Assembly: GCF_003574315.2 (NCBI RefSeq)
Contig: NZ_AP025739.1
Location: forward strand, 310,001-374,000
Source: Capsulimonas corticalis
GTDB lineage: Bacteria > Armatimonadota > Armatimonadia > Armatimonadales > Capsulimonadaceae
Direction: 5' to 3'
Length of the DNA: 64,000 nt
Below, one piece after another: positions 36,400-44,044 of this stretch. Position 1 is the first letter of the stretch. Every line of letters starts with the position of its first letter. Below the pieces are notes generated by a model that made no database searches, was not told the DNA's origin, and worked only from the letters and a program-made list of their open reading frames with translations. The position numbers and the translations under genes are program-made.

Positions 36400-38166
36400 A
36401 TGCTGTGCGCTGACGCAATGTGGCGTATCTTACGAGAGCGACGGAGCGAAAGACACGTGCGGTTTCAGACGTTCCCTATCAATGAACAGATCGGGCTGGA
36501 GGCGTCTTTGGATTATCTGGAGACGCTGCTTGCGCACGACTCGACAGGATTCGCATTCCTCGATCGCGACCTGCGCTTCATCCGCGTCAGCGACCAGATG
36601 TGCGCGATCCAGGATCGGCCGGCGGACGCGTTTCTCGGGCGCTCCGCGATGGACGTCATCCATGTGGATCAGTGGCCCAGGCGCAAGGCCATACTGGACA
36701 AAGCGCTGGCTGGCGAGGCGACGCTGGACGCGCGCCTCGCTCCGATCTCCGAACCGATGATGGATACCCGCCGTCATGTGCTCGCCTCATACTATCCCGT
36801 CACCTCTTCCGAAAGCGTCATCGGAGTCGCCGTGACGATCCGCGATATCACCGACCAGATCCTTGCGGAGACGAAGATCAAGCAGCAGGCCCTCGCTTTC
36901 GAGAACACATCCGACGCGCTGCTGATCACCGATCTCGCCGGACGGATCCTTCACGTCAACGAAGCTTTTATCCATCTGATCGGATATTCGCGCGAGGAAT
37001 CCGTGGGGCTGACGACCGATTTGCTGCACCATCCCGTCGGAAGCGATGTCCTCGTGGCGGACATTCTTGCCGGTCTCGAACGCGATGGGCGCTGGTCGGG
37101 CAACGTGCCGCTGATCCACAAAGACGGGTCGGTCCGCCATTCGGAAACGACTATCGCGGCGCTATTGGACGAAGACGGCGTGTTGATCGGAGCGATCAAC
37201 GCCTGCCGGGACGTCACCAGCCGAATCCGCAATTCGGAGATCCTGCGTGAGACACAGGCGCGCAAGGACGCGATTCTGGACGCGGCGCTGGACGCCATTA
37301 TCACGATCGATCAGCAGGAATTAGTGGTGGAGTGGAATCCCGCCGCCGAACAGACTTTTGGCTGGTCTCGGAATGAAGCGCTTGGGCAGCCCCTTTCGTC
37401 CCTCATTATCCCGGAGCGCCTGCGCGGCGCGCATGAGCGCGGCATCGAGAAATATCTAAAAACGGGCGAAGGGCCGGCGCTGTTCCAGCGAATCGAAGTC
37501 CCGGCGCTGCGCCGGGATGGAACGGAGTTCGCCGCCGAGCTAACCGCGCTCCCCATCAACCTCGAAGGCCGTTCGCTCTTCACGGCGTTCGTACGCGATA
37601 TCTCAGACCGGAAGCAGGCGGAGGCGGCGCTGGAAGCTGCGGTGGCGCGTCAGAAGACGCTCCTGCGCGACGTCTTAGTCAGTGTCACCGAAGGCAAGCT
37701 GCATCTTCTGGACAATGAGACACAGCTGCCGGCGCCGCTCACGCCGGTTGGCGAGACGATCGTTCTGACCGCCGACGACGGACTGCGGGAGCTGCGCGCG
37801 ATCTCGCTGGAGGCGGCGCGCGCCGCCGGCCGCGTGTCCGAGCGGCAATACGACTTGATGACGGCGGCGAGCGAGGCGGGCATGAACGCCGTGGTGCACG
37901 CCGGCGGCGGGTCGGCCGGGATCGGTGTGGGCGCCGACGGCGCCATTCAGATCCGCGTGATGGACCATGGAACGGGAATCGCGCTGGAGGATCTTCCGCA
38001 GGCGACGCTTTCACGCGGCTTCAGCACGAAGGCGACGCTCGGGCATGGACTCAAAATGATGCTCGAAACCATCGATCGATTGTATCTTCTGACCGGCCCC
38101 GGCGGCACCACCGTTGTCCTTGAGCAGTACGCGGAACGCCCTATTCCCCGCTGGCTGACCCTCTAA
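36400..38166 (+). CDS. PAS(x3) sensor with RsbW/RsbT-like ATPase domain
   Basis: The 588-residue soluble protein has three PAS domains (about 40-155, 165-285, 290-410) and an ATP-binding domain of the HATPase_c_2 type (about 455-580). N-box EAGMNAVVHAGG, G1 DHGTGIAL and G2 GHGLKMMLETIDRLYL are clear. No His-kinase dimerisation helix with a conserved His is seen, so it is more like an anti-sigma or switch serine kinase than a classical histidine kinase. A GTG at 36457 with GGAG (36443-36446) ten bases upstream is a good alternative start, giving 569 residues and a normal leader. It follows the diguanylate cyclase gene by 80 bases. Confidence 0.87.
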   Translation: MLCADAMWRILRERRSERHVRFQTFPINEQIGLEASLDYLETLLAHDSTGFAFLDRDLRFIRVSDQMCAIQDRPADAFLGRSAMDVIHVDQWPRRKAILDKALAGEATLDARLAPISEPMMDTRRHVLASYYPVTSSESVIGVAVTIRDITDQILAETKIKQQALAFENTSDALLITDLAGRILHVNEAFIHLIGYSREESVGLTTDLLHHPVGSDVLVADILAGLERDGRWSGNVPLIHKDGSVRHSETTIAALLDEDGVLIGAINACRDVTSRIRNSEILRETQARKDAILDAALDAIITIDQQELVVEWNPAAEQTFGWSRNEALGQPLSSLIIPERLRGAHERGIEKYLKTGEGPALFQRIEVPALRRDGTEFAAELTALPINLEGRSLFTAFVRDISDRKQAEAALEAAVARQKTLLRDVLVSVTEGKLHLLDNETQLPAPLTPVGETIVLTADDGLRELRAISLEAARAAGRVSERQYDLMTAASEAGMNAVVHAGGGSAGIGVGADGAIQIRVMDHGTGIALEDLPQATLSRGFSTKATLGHGLKMMLETIDRLYLLTGPGGTTVVLEQYAERPIPRWLTL

Positions 38167-38518
38167 CAGTACGAAAATCCGCTTGCGCGTCGAATTCCTC
38201 GTGAAATCGCCCGATCACGCGACGTGAACGCGCGATAATTGTGTTACAATATTCGGGCGGCGTTTCCGGCGCCCGCGCAATCGAGCGCGGATCCGGCGAA
38301 CGAAGCCACAACAACACATTATGTCCAGCGATCACAGTCACAGTACCCCCGGTCGTCGCGGCGCGCACAGCGCGGTCGCGCGGCGCTCCCGTCGTTCCTA
38401 AGCCCCTTCTGCGCAGGGGTGACGGCGACAAGACGCCGCCGCGCCCACGCTTACCGCCACGCCTCTTCGACCGTCACCACGGCGCGCCCCCGCGCCCGCC
38501 ACGAGGAAGAGGACAACC
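38167..38518 (+). promoter_or_regulatory. Long GC-rich leader upstream of mgtE
   Basis: A -10-like TACAAT lies at 38245-38250, implying a leader of about 260 bases. It contains a 26-codon reading frame (38321-38401, MSSDHSHSTPGRRGAHSAVA...) that ends in an Arg/Ser-rich stretch. Two small hairpins follow, CCCCT/AGGGG (38403-38419) and ACGGCG/CGCCG. I could not match it to the M-box magnesium riboswitch. Leader control by Mg2+ is possible but unproven. Confidence 0.35.
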
Positions 38519-39895
38519 ATGTCTCAGAAAACCCGCAACGATCTTAGCACGATCCTGAAAGCCGCCCTCAGCAAGCCGCTGGGCTCCGGCGGCGACATCC
38601 GCATGACCGCCGCGCTGACCGGCCGCCACCCCGCCGAAATCGTCCAGGCCATGTCGGAGATGTCGAACCCGGAAGCGCTCGCCGTTTTCAACTGGCTCGA
38701 CAACCCACGCGCCGCCGAAGTTTTGGATGAACTGGATTCGGAAACCGTCCGATTTCTGACGGGCAACGCTCCGCCGGGCCGCATCGCCGAGCTGCTGGAC
38801 CACCTGCCGATGGATGACGCCGCCGAAGTCATCTCCGAGGCCGATCCCGCGCAGGCCGAGACGCTGCTGGCGGATCTCAGCAAGCGTGCGCCTGAAGACG
38901 CCGCCGAAGTGCGCCGCCTGCTCGCCTATCCCGAGTACTCCGCCGGCCGTTTGATGACGGACAAGTTCGCCTGGGTCGCGCCGTCCTCCACCGCCGCCCA
39001 GGTTCTGGATTATCTGCGCGCCAACGCCGACATGCTGGAAACGGTCAATGACATTTACGTGCTCGATCCCAGCCGCAAACTGCTGGGCGTCTCGCCGATC
39101 CGCCGCGTGCTGACCGCGACGCCCGAGCAAACGATCCGCGATTTCATGACGCCCGATCCGATCAGCATCGCTCCGGAAAAGGAGCAGCAGGACGCCGCGA
39201 TTCTGATCTCGCGTTACGATATCCTGACCCTGCCCGTCACCAATGAGAACGGCCAGATGCTGGGCATCGTGACGATCGACGACACCATCGACGTTCTGGT
39301 GGAGGAGTTCGACGAGGACTATCTGCGCTCGGTCGGTTCCGACGCTGAGGAGCTGGAGCGCAAAAGCCCGGTGCAGATCGCGCTGCTGCGCATGCCGTGG
39401 ATCATGGCGACGATGTTCATCGAACTGCTCGCCGGCGTGGTAATCCATGTGTTCGACGCCACGCTGACCAAGTTCATCCTGCTGGCCTCGTTCATGCCGA
39501 TCATCTCGGCGATCAGCGGCAATACCGGCCTTCAGTCGGCCGCAATCATCATTCGCGGCCTTTCCTCCGGGCAAGTGCAGCTGGAGAACTGGCGTCAGGC
39601 CGTCACACGCCAGATGGCCACCACGGTCATTCTGGGCGCCGCCTGCGCCGTCACTCTCGGGGTCATCGGCGGGATCTGGGATCGTCACTGGGCGTTCGGC
39701 TTCGTGGTCTTCCTGGGGATGTTCGCCTCGGTCAACATCGCGGGCATTGTCGGCACCGTCGTTCCGCTGCTCTCCAAGCGCGCCGGCTTCGACCCCGCCC
39801 TCACCGCCGGTCCCTTCGAGACCGCCTTCCAGGACGTCGTCGGCATCAGCATCTTCCTGAGCCTCGCCTCCACACTGCTGCGCTGGCTGCACTAG
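38519..39895 (+). CDS. mgtE: Magnesium transporter MgtE
   Basis: The 458-residue protein has an N-terminal superhelical domain (about 1-135: HPAEIVQAMSEM, DDAAEVISEADPAQAETLLADL), two CBS domains (about 140-265: SAGRLMTDKFAWV, IRDFMTPDPISI) and five helices (about 285-458) with the pore region PIISAISGNTGLQSAAIIIRGL. This is the Mg2+-gated Mg2+ channel of the inner membrane. GAGGAAGAGG before the ATG supports the start. The stop overlaps the convergent LysR gene by three or four bases. Confidence 0.95.
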   Translation: MSQKTRNDLSTILKAALSKPLGSGGDIRMTAALTGRHPAEIVQAMSEMSNPEALAVFNWLDNPRAAEVLDELDSETVRFLTGNAPPGRIAELLDHLPMDDAAEVISEADPAQAETLLADLSKRAPEDAAEVRRLLAYPEYSAGRLMTDKFAWVAPSSTAAQVLDYLRANADMLETVNDIYVLDPSRKLLGVSPIRRVLTATPEQTIRDFMTPDPISIAPEKEQQDAAILISRYDILTLPVTNENGQMLGIVTIDDTIDVLVEEFDEDYLRSVGSDAEELERKSPVQIALLRMPWIMATMFIELLAGVVIHVFDATLTKFILLASFMPIISAISGNTGLQSAAIIIRGLSSGQVQLENWRQAVTRQMATTVILGAACAVTLGVIGGIWDRHWAFGFVVFLGMFASVNIAGIVGTVVPLLSKRAGFDPALTAGPFETAFQDVVGISIFLSLASTLLRWLH

Positions 39896-40779
39896 AGGAG
39901 GGCCTCACCCCCTAGCTCCGCCACCAGCGCCTTGGCCGCGCGGCTCTGGTGGCGGCCACGGCGCACAAACCGGTGCAAAGGCCGCGTGAAAGCGAGATCG
40001 CTGACCGGTACGACCGCCACGCGATGGGTCTCCAGCTCCAGCGCGATCGTCAGCGACGAGACGACCGCTAGGCCGACGCCGGCCGCGACGGCGCGCTTGA
40101 TCGCCTCAATGTTGCCAAGCGACATCGCGGGGCGGATCGTCAAGCCTCGTTCTTCAAAGGCGCGCGCGATCACGGCGCGCGTTCCCGAGCCCTCTTCCCG
40201 AACGACAAACGGCTCGCGGCAGAGCCGTTCGGCGGACACAGGCACTTCCGCGCGAATGGGATGGTTGGGCGGCGCAATCACGACCATGGCGTCTTTGGCG
40301 AAGACGGTCGCTTCCAAGTCATCCTCTTCGGCAAACCCCTCCGTAAACCCCAAATCCATTGCGCCTTCCAGAAGACGCTGCTGAATTTCTTCCGTATTGG
40401 CGATCTCCAAATTCACGACAATGCCGGGATAACGCCGATGGAAGCGGGCCAGCACCTCCGGCAGCAGATAACTGCCAATCGTCATGCTGGCGCCCACCGC
40501 CAGCGTCCCGCGCTCCAGGCCGCGCAGGTCGGCCAGCGCCTCCTCCGCTTCCGCCTCCAGCGCGAACAGTCGCCGCGCGTAATCCGCCAGAATGACGCCC
40601 GCTCCGGTCAGACGCACGCCGCGCGGCAGACGGTCGAAGAGCGGCGCGCCCAGACTGCGCTCCAGTTCCTGAAGCTGCTTGGAAACGGCGGGCTGGCTGA
40701 TGTGCAGACGCTCCGCGCCGCGTCCTATCCCACCCTCCTGCGCTACCGCGTGAAAGATCGCAAGGTGATTGATATTCAT
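39892..40779 (-). CDS. LysR-family regulator, YeiE-like
   Basis: The 295-residue protein has the LysR winged helix (1-60: FHAVAQEGGIGRGAERLHISQPAVSKQLQELE) and a periplasmic-binding-like effector domain (LAVGASMTIGSYLLPEVLARF, then REEGSGTRAVI). The last motif resembles CysB/CbbR/YeiE relatives that bind small anions. It is divergent from a YeiH-family transporter gene, the same pair as yeiE-yeiH in enterobacteria, where YeiE senses sulfite. The ligand here is inferred. Confidence 0.92.
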   Translation of the reverse strand: MNINHLAIFHAVAQEGGIGRGAERLHISQPAVSKQLQELERSLGAPLFDRLPRGVRLTGAGVILADYARRLFALEAEAEEALADLRGLERGTLAVGASMTIGSYLLPEVLARFHRRYPGIVVNLEIANTEEIQQRLLEGAMDLGFTEGFAEEDDLEATVFAKDAMVVIAPPNHPIRAEVPVSAERLCREPFVVREEGSGTRAVIARAFEERGLTIRPAMSLGNIEAIKRAVAAGVGLAVVSSLTIALELETHRVAVVPVSDLAFTRPLHRFVRRGRHQSRAAKALVAELGGEALL

Positions 40780-40788
40780 AACTTTAAT

Positions 40789-40803
40789 CTATGTATACCA
40801 TAG
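40789..40803. promoter_or_regulatory. LysR-type box between the divergent LysR and YeiH genes
   Basis: CTATGTATACCATAG is a palindrome with CTATG/CATAG arms around TATAC, followed nearby by a further CTATG at 40807. It sits just upstream of both start codons, as LysR operators do. Confidence 0.6.
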
Positions 40804-40849
40804 AAACTATGTATTTGTATTATGCCTGTAGAACCGGTACGATAGGTGC

Positions 40850-41869
40850 ATGGAAACAACACTTGATCGACCGCATCGACGAATGCGTGACAGCGCGCTC
40901 TGGGGAATGGTTCTCGCCGCCGCCGTGGCGCTGGCCGCCATCGGCCTGCACGCGCTTCCCAGAGTCGGGATCTTCAGCGCTCTGATACTTTCGATCGTTC
41001 TGGGGATGGCGGTTGGGAATACCGTCGCGATTCCGGAAGCATGGCGACCAGGAATCCAGTTCAGCCTGAAGCGCGTCCTGCGCCTGGCGATCATTCTGCT
41101 GGGATTGCAGCTTAGCTTCACGCAAGTCGGCCAGATCGGCGTGCGCGGGATGGCGGTTGTGGCGGGAAGTTTACTGGGGACGTTTCTGTTTACCGTCTGG
41201 CTCGGCGCGAGATTGGGAGTCGAGCGCAAACTGACACAATTGATCGCGGCCGGCAGTTCGATCTGCGGCGCTTCCGCGGTGATTGCCGCCAACGTCGTCA
41301 CCCGAGGACGGGATGAAGATGTCGCCTATGGCGTCGCGGTCGTTACCGTCTTTGGATCGGTCTCGATGTTCGTTTACCCACTGCTGCCCCGTCTCCTGCA
41401 TTTGACGCCAATGGCGTTCGGTCTCTGGACAGGCGCGTCGATCCACGAAGTCGCACAGGTCATCGCGGCGGCCTTTCAAGACGGCGCCGTCAGCGGCCAG
41501 TTCGGAACGATCAGCAAACTGGCCCGCGTCATGCTGCTGGCGCCCATGGTGCTCGCGCTCGGCGTTATCGACGCTCGCCGAAACGCAGCAGGCGCGAAGT
41601 TAAACCCACGCAGCATTCCCATCCCATGGTTCGTACTCGGTTTTGTCGCGATGATCGGCGTCAACACATGGAACATCATCCCGATGGAGATCAAAACAAC
41701 ATTAATCGCCGCCAACCAGTTTCTGCTGGCGCTCTCACTCGCCGCCATGGGCCTGGAAACAAGCTTCGCCAAACTGAAACGGGCCGGCGCCCGCCCCATG
41801 CTCCTCGGCGCAGGCGCATGGCTCTTTATCTCCGCCTTCAGCTACCTGCTGGTCCGGCTTTTCTATTGA
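40850..41869 (+). CDS. yeiH: YeiH/UPF0324-family putative sulfate/anion exporter
   Basis: The 339-residue membrane protein has about ten helices. Family features are ILSIVLGMAVGN, RLAIILLGLQLSFTQ, LIAAGSSICGASAVIAANVV and GASIHEVAQVIAAA. Members are annotated as putative sulfate exporters, in part through taurine and sulfoacetate pathways. Divergence from a YeiE-like regulator supports an anion or sulfite-response role. Translation starts at ATG 40850 without a strong Shine-Dalgarno. Confidence 0.9.
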   Translation: METTLDRPHRRMRDSALWGMVLAAAVALAAIGLHALPRVGIFSALILSIVLGMAVGNTVAIPEAWRPGIQFSLKRVLRLAIILLGLQLSFTQVGQIGVRGMAVVAGSLLGTFLFTVWLGARLGVERKLTQLIAAGSSICGASAVIAANVVTRGRDEDVAYGVAVVTVFGSVSMFVYPLLPRLLHLTPMAFGLWTGASIHEVAQVIAAAFQDGAVSGQFGTISKLARVMLLAPMVLALGVIDARRNAAGAKLNPRSIPIPWFVLGFVAMIGVNTWNIIPMEIKTTLIAANQFLLALSLAAMGLETSFAKLKRAGARPMLLGAGAWLFISAFSYLLVRLFY

Positions 41870-41889
41870 CGAAAGATCAGAGAAAGACA

Positions 41890-42348
41890 ATGCTGCGAAA
41901 AATGATTGACGGCGCGCTTTCGGGAGCGATGACAATGATGTTTCTGACGGGCATCCTGGCTCCCTTTAATTCGCCGCGTCCCCCATTGCCCAATAGCGAT
42001 TGCCTGAGCGAGGCTTTTGCTGAACTTAGCCTGATTGCGCTTTCGTCAATCCTAGGCGTTATCCTGGGCGGGGGATCTACTGCCGCATCGATTTTCGCAA
42101 ATAAAGCTGAGCACCGAAAGGCGAGTATAGCAAGTTTTGTTACGCTCCTCTCAGCAGCTGTAATGATAGCGTTCATTGGCGTATCGTATGCCAGGCATGA
42201 TTCGCAAAAGATATTAATACTCTTTAGCGCTCCCTTAATATGGTCCATCGTACTGTTTTCTTCCGGATTTAAGCGGTTTGCTCGGCAAAGCTTTGGTGGG
42301 TCCTTCTCCGACGCAGGCGATCCTGATGGAGATCGTACTTGTCATTGA
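41890..42348 (+). CDS. Unknown membrane protein, first of a tandem pair
   Basis: I do not recognise the family. The 152-residue protein has about four hydrophobic segments (14-25, 45-62, 80-98, 105-125). The central motif is ILGVILGGGSTAASIFANKAEHRKASIASF. It is related to the next gene (ILGGCSTAACIF, ERKAMAASF, PLIW near the end), and even the short spacer ATTGACGAAAG upstream is repeated, so the two arose by tandem duplication. It begins 20 bases after the yeiH stop and is probably co-transcribed. Base composition is lower in GC than neighbours. Confidence 0.75.
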   Translation: MLRKMIDGALSGAMTMMFLTGILAPFNSPRPPLPNSDCLSEAFAELSLIALSSILGVILGGGSTAASIFANKAEHRKASIASFVTLLSAAVMIAFIGVSYARHDSQKILILFSAPLIWSIVLFSSGFKRFARQSFGGSFSDAGDPDGDRTCH

Positions 42349-42369
42349 CGAAAGGTTAGGAGAGAACCG

Positions 42370-42807
42370 ATGATGCGAAAAACGATTTGGGGCGCGCTTC
42401 AAGCGGCGTTTACGCTATCGTTGCTCATGAAATTCTTGGCGCAATCCGATCCGCCCTATATTCCACCATCAGAAAGCAACTGCATGACGGATTCATTGGT
42501 GGATTTGGTCCATGCATCTGCCCAAGTGACGACGTATGGATTGATAGGCGCGATATTGGGAGGATGCTCCACCGCCGCGTGTATCTTCTCTCACGAATCT
42601 CAAGAACGAAAGGCCATGGCGGCGAGTTTCATTGCGCCTCTCTTGGTAGGGATGATTATGGTCATCAACGTTAAAGCATATCCCAGCCATGAAGCAGCGA
42701 AGTTACTGTTGCCATTCAGTATTCCGTTGATATGGACGCTCGCACTTTTCGTCTCCGGCATTGGATTATTGAGTCGCTGTAGAAGGATAGCTTCGACGCG
42801 GCGCTAG
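42370..42807 (+). CDS. Unknown membrane protein, second of a tandem pair
   Basis: The 145-residue protein has the same layout as its neighbour: MMRKTIWGALQ start, Pro-rich first loop (SDPPYIPPSESNC), GLIGAILGGCSTAACIFSHESQERKAMAASF, then two more helices and PFSIPLIWTLALF. Each copy has a Cys in the first loop (SDC and SNC), and this copy has Cys where the other has Gly/Ser in the glycine motif. AGGAGAGAA gives a ribosome site. Function unknown. Confidence 0.75.
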   Translation: MMRKTIWGALQAAFTLSLLMKFLAQSDPPYIPPSESNCMTDSLVDLVHASAQVTTYGLIGAILGGCSTAACIFSHESQERKAMAASFIAPLLVGMIMVINVKAYPSHEAAKLLLPFSIPLIWTLALFVSGIGLLSRCRRIASTRR

Positions 42808-42857
42808 GAATCGTCCAGGTATAATCAATAGACGAATACCTAGACAGAAAGCTCAGA

Positions 42858-43844
42858 ATGCCTCTTCGTTCGTTTCGCATTGACTGGTTCCTCGTCGGCA
42901 TGGCCGCCGCCGTGGGCCTCGCTTATCTCCTGCCCGATCCCGGCGCCGCCGGGGGCAGTCTTCATCCGGAGCTGCTGACAAAGCTGGGAATCGCGCTGAT
43001 CTTTTTTCTTAACGGAGTCTCGCTGTCGTTTGCGTCGCTCAAGTCGGGCATGCTGCAATGGAAACTGCATCTCGTGGTCCAGGCGGCGACGTTTCTTCTC
43101 TTCCCAATCCTCGGACTGCTGGCGCTCTGGCTGATCGGGCCGCGCCTCTCGCCCGACCTTCGCCTGGGATTCTTCTATCTCTGCGCGCTTCCGTCCACGG
43201 TCTCGTCATCGGTGGCGATGACGGCGGCGGCGCGGGGCAATGTGCCGGCGGCCGTGTTTAACGCGACCCTCTCCAGTCTCCTTGGCGTCTTCCTGACCCC
43301 CATGTGGATCGCGCTGGTCATGAAGAGCGGCGGACAGGCAATGCCGTTCGGAAAGGTCATTCTGGATCTTTTAGAGTGGCTTGTGCTGCCGCTCGTGATC
43401 GGTCAGCTCTGCCGCCCGCTACTCGCCGAGTGGGCGAAGGGGCACAAGAAATTCATCAGCACGGTCGACCGATGCACTATCCTCCTGCTCGTCTACACAT
43501 CGTTCTGCGACTCGATGAAGACCGGCGTTTGGTCCGGCCATGGCGTGGGCGTCTTGATCGCCACGCTCGCCGGGACAGCTATCCTTTTCTTCGTCGTCCT
43601 GACGATCGTTAGCGCAACCTGCGACGCTTTAGGGTTTCCCTCCAAGGACCGCACGGCGGCGGTCTTCTGCGGCTCCAAGAAGACCCTCGCCTCCGGAGTT
43701 CCGATGGCCCGTCTGATCTTCGGCGCCCACCCGGGTCTCAGCATCATCTTGCTGCCGATCATGATCTACCACCCACTCCAGCTTGTGATTTGCGGCGCGC
43801 TCGCCAGCAAATGGGCAAAGCGCGAAACAGAACAAATCCCCTAA
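42858..43844 (+). CDS. Bile acid:sodium symporter (SBF/YfeH-like) family transporter
   Basis: The 328-residue protein has about ten helices. Family features are FLVGMAAAVGLAYLLP, LIFFLNGVSLSFASLKSG, FFYLCALPSTVSSSVAMTAAARGN and GSKKTLASGVPMARLIF. This matches the YfeH/SLC10A7-like subfamily. Substrate unknown (organic anions or arsenite relatives in other branches). TATAAT at 42820-42825 may be its promoter. It ends at a shared terminator. Confidence 0.88.
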   Translation: MPLRSFRIDWFLVGMAAAVGLAYLLPDPGAAGGSLHPELLTKLGIALIFFLNGVSLSFASLKSGMLQWKLHLVVQAATFLLFPILGLLALWLIGPRLSPDLRLGFFYLCALPSTVSSSVAMTAAARGNVPAAVFNATLSSLLGVFLTPMWIALVMKSGGQAMPFGKVILDLLEWLVLPLVIGQLCRPLLAEWAKGHKKFISTVDRCTILLLVYTSFCDSMKTGVWSGHGVGVLIATLAGTAILFFVVLTIVSATCDALGFPSKDRTAAVFCGSKKTLASGVPMARLIFGAHPGLSIILLPIMIYHPLQLVICGALASKWAKRETEQIP

Positions 43845-43867
43845 ACGAAGCGCCGACCCAGACCCAA

Positions 43868-43908
43868 CACCATCCCACCAACGCATTTATTGTTTTAATG
43901 GGATGGTG
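43868..43908. other. 10-bp hairpin in the intergenic region after the SBF gene
   Basis: CACCATCCCA (43868-43877) pairs with TGGGATGGTG (43899-43908) around a 21-base AT-rich loop. No T-run follows. It may be part of the 3' UTR. Confidence 0.5.
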
Positions 43909-43988
43909 GAAAAGAAAGAAGAACTGGCGGTTAAACGCGCTTGGAGCGTTATGGGCGAACGTCTCCTTCGGACCCATATACCCATGAC

Positions 43989-44026
43989 AAAAAAAGAGCC
44001 CCACCGGATAACCGGCGGGGCTTTTT
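43989..44026. terminator. Bidirectional intrinsic terminator between SBF and the giant gene
   Basis: AGCCCC-A-CCGG (43997-44007) pairs with CCGG-C-GGGGCT (44012-44022). An A-tract lies on one side (43989-43995) and a T-tract on the other (44022-44026), so both convergent transcripts can end here. Confidence 0.88.
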
Positions 44027-44044
44027 GCGCGTGAGCGCTTGTGT

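Noticed and set aside
38230-38518. M-box magnesium riboswitch
   Set aside because: The conserved core was not recognised by eye; only small hairpins are visible.
38239-38558. Overlapping frames (about 100 codons) spanning the mgtE leader
   Set aside because: Run into mgtE in another frame and give Arg/Ala-rich products. Only the 26-codon frame was kept, as a weak candidate.
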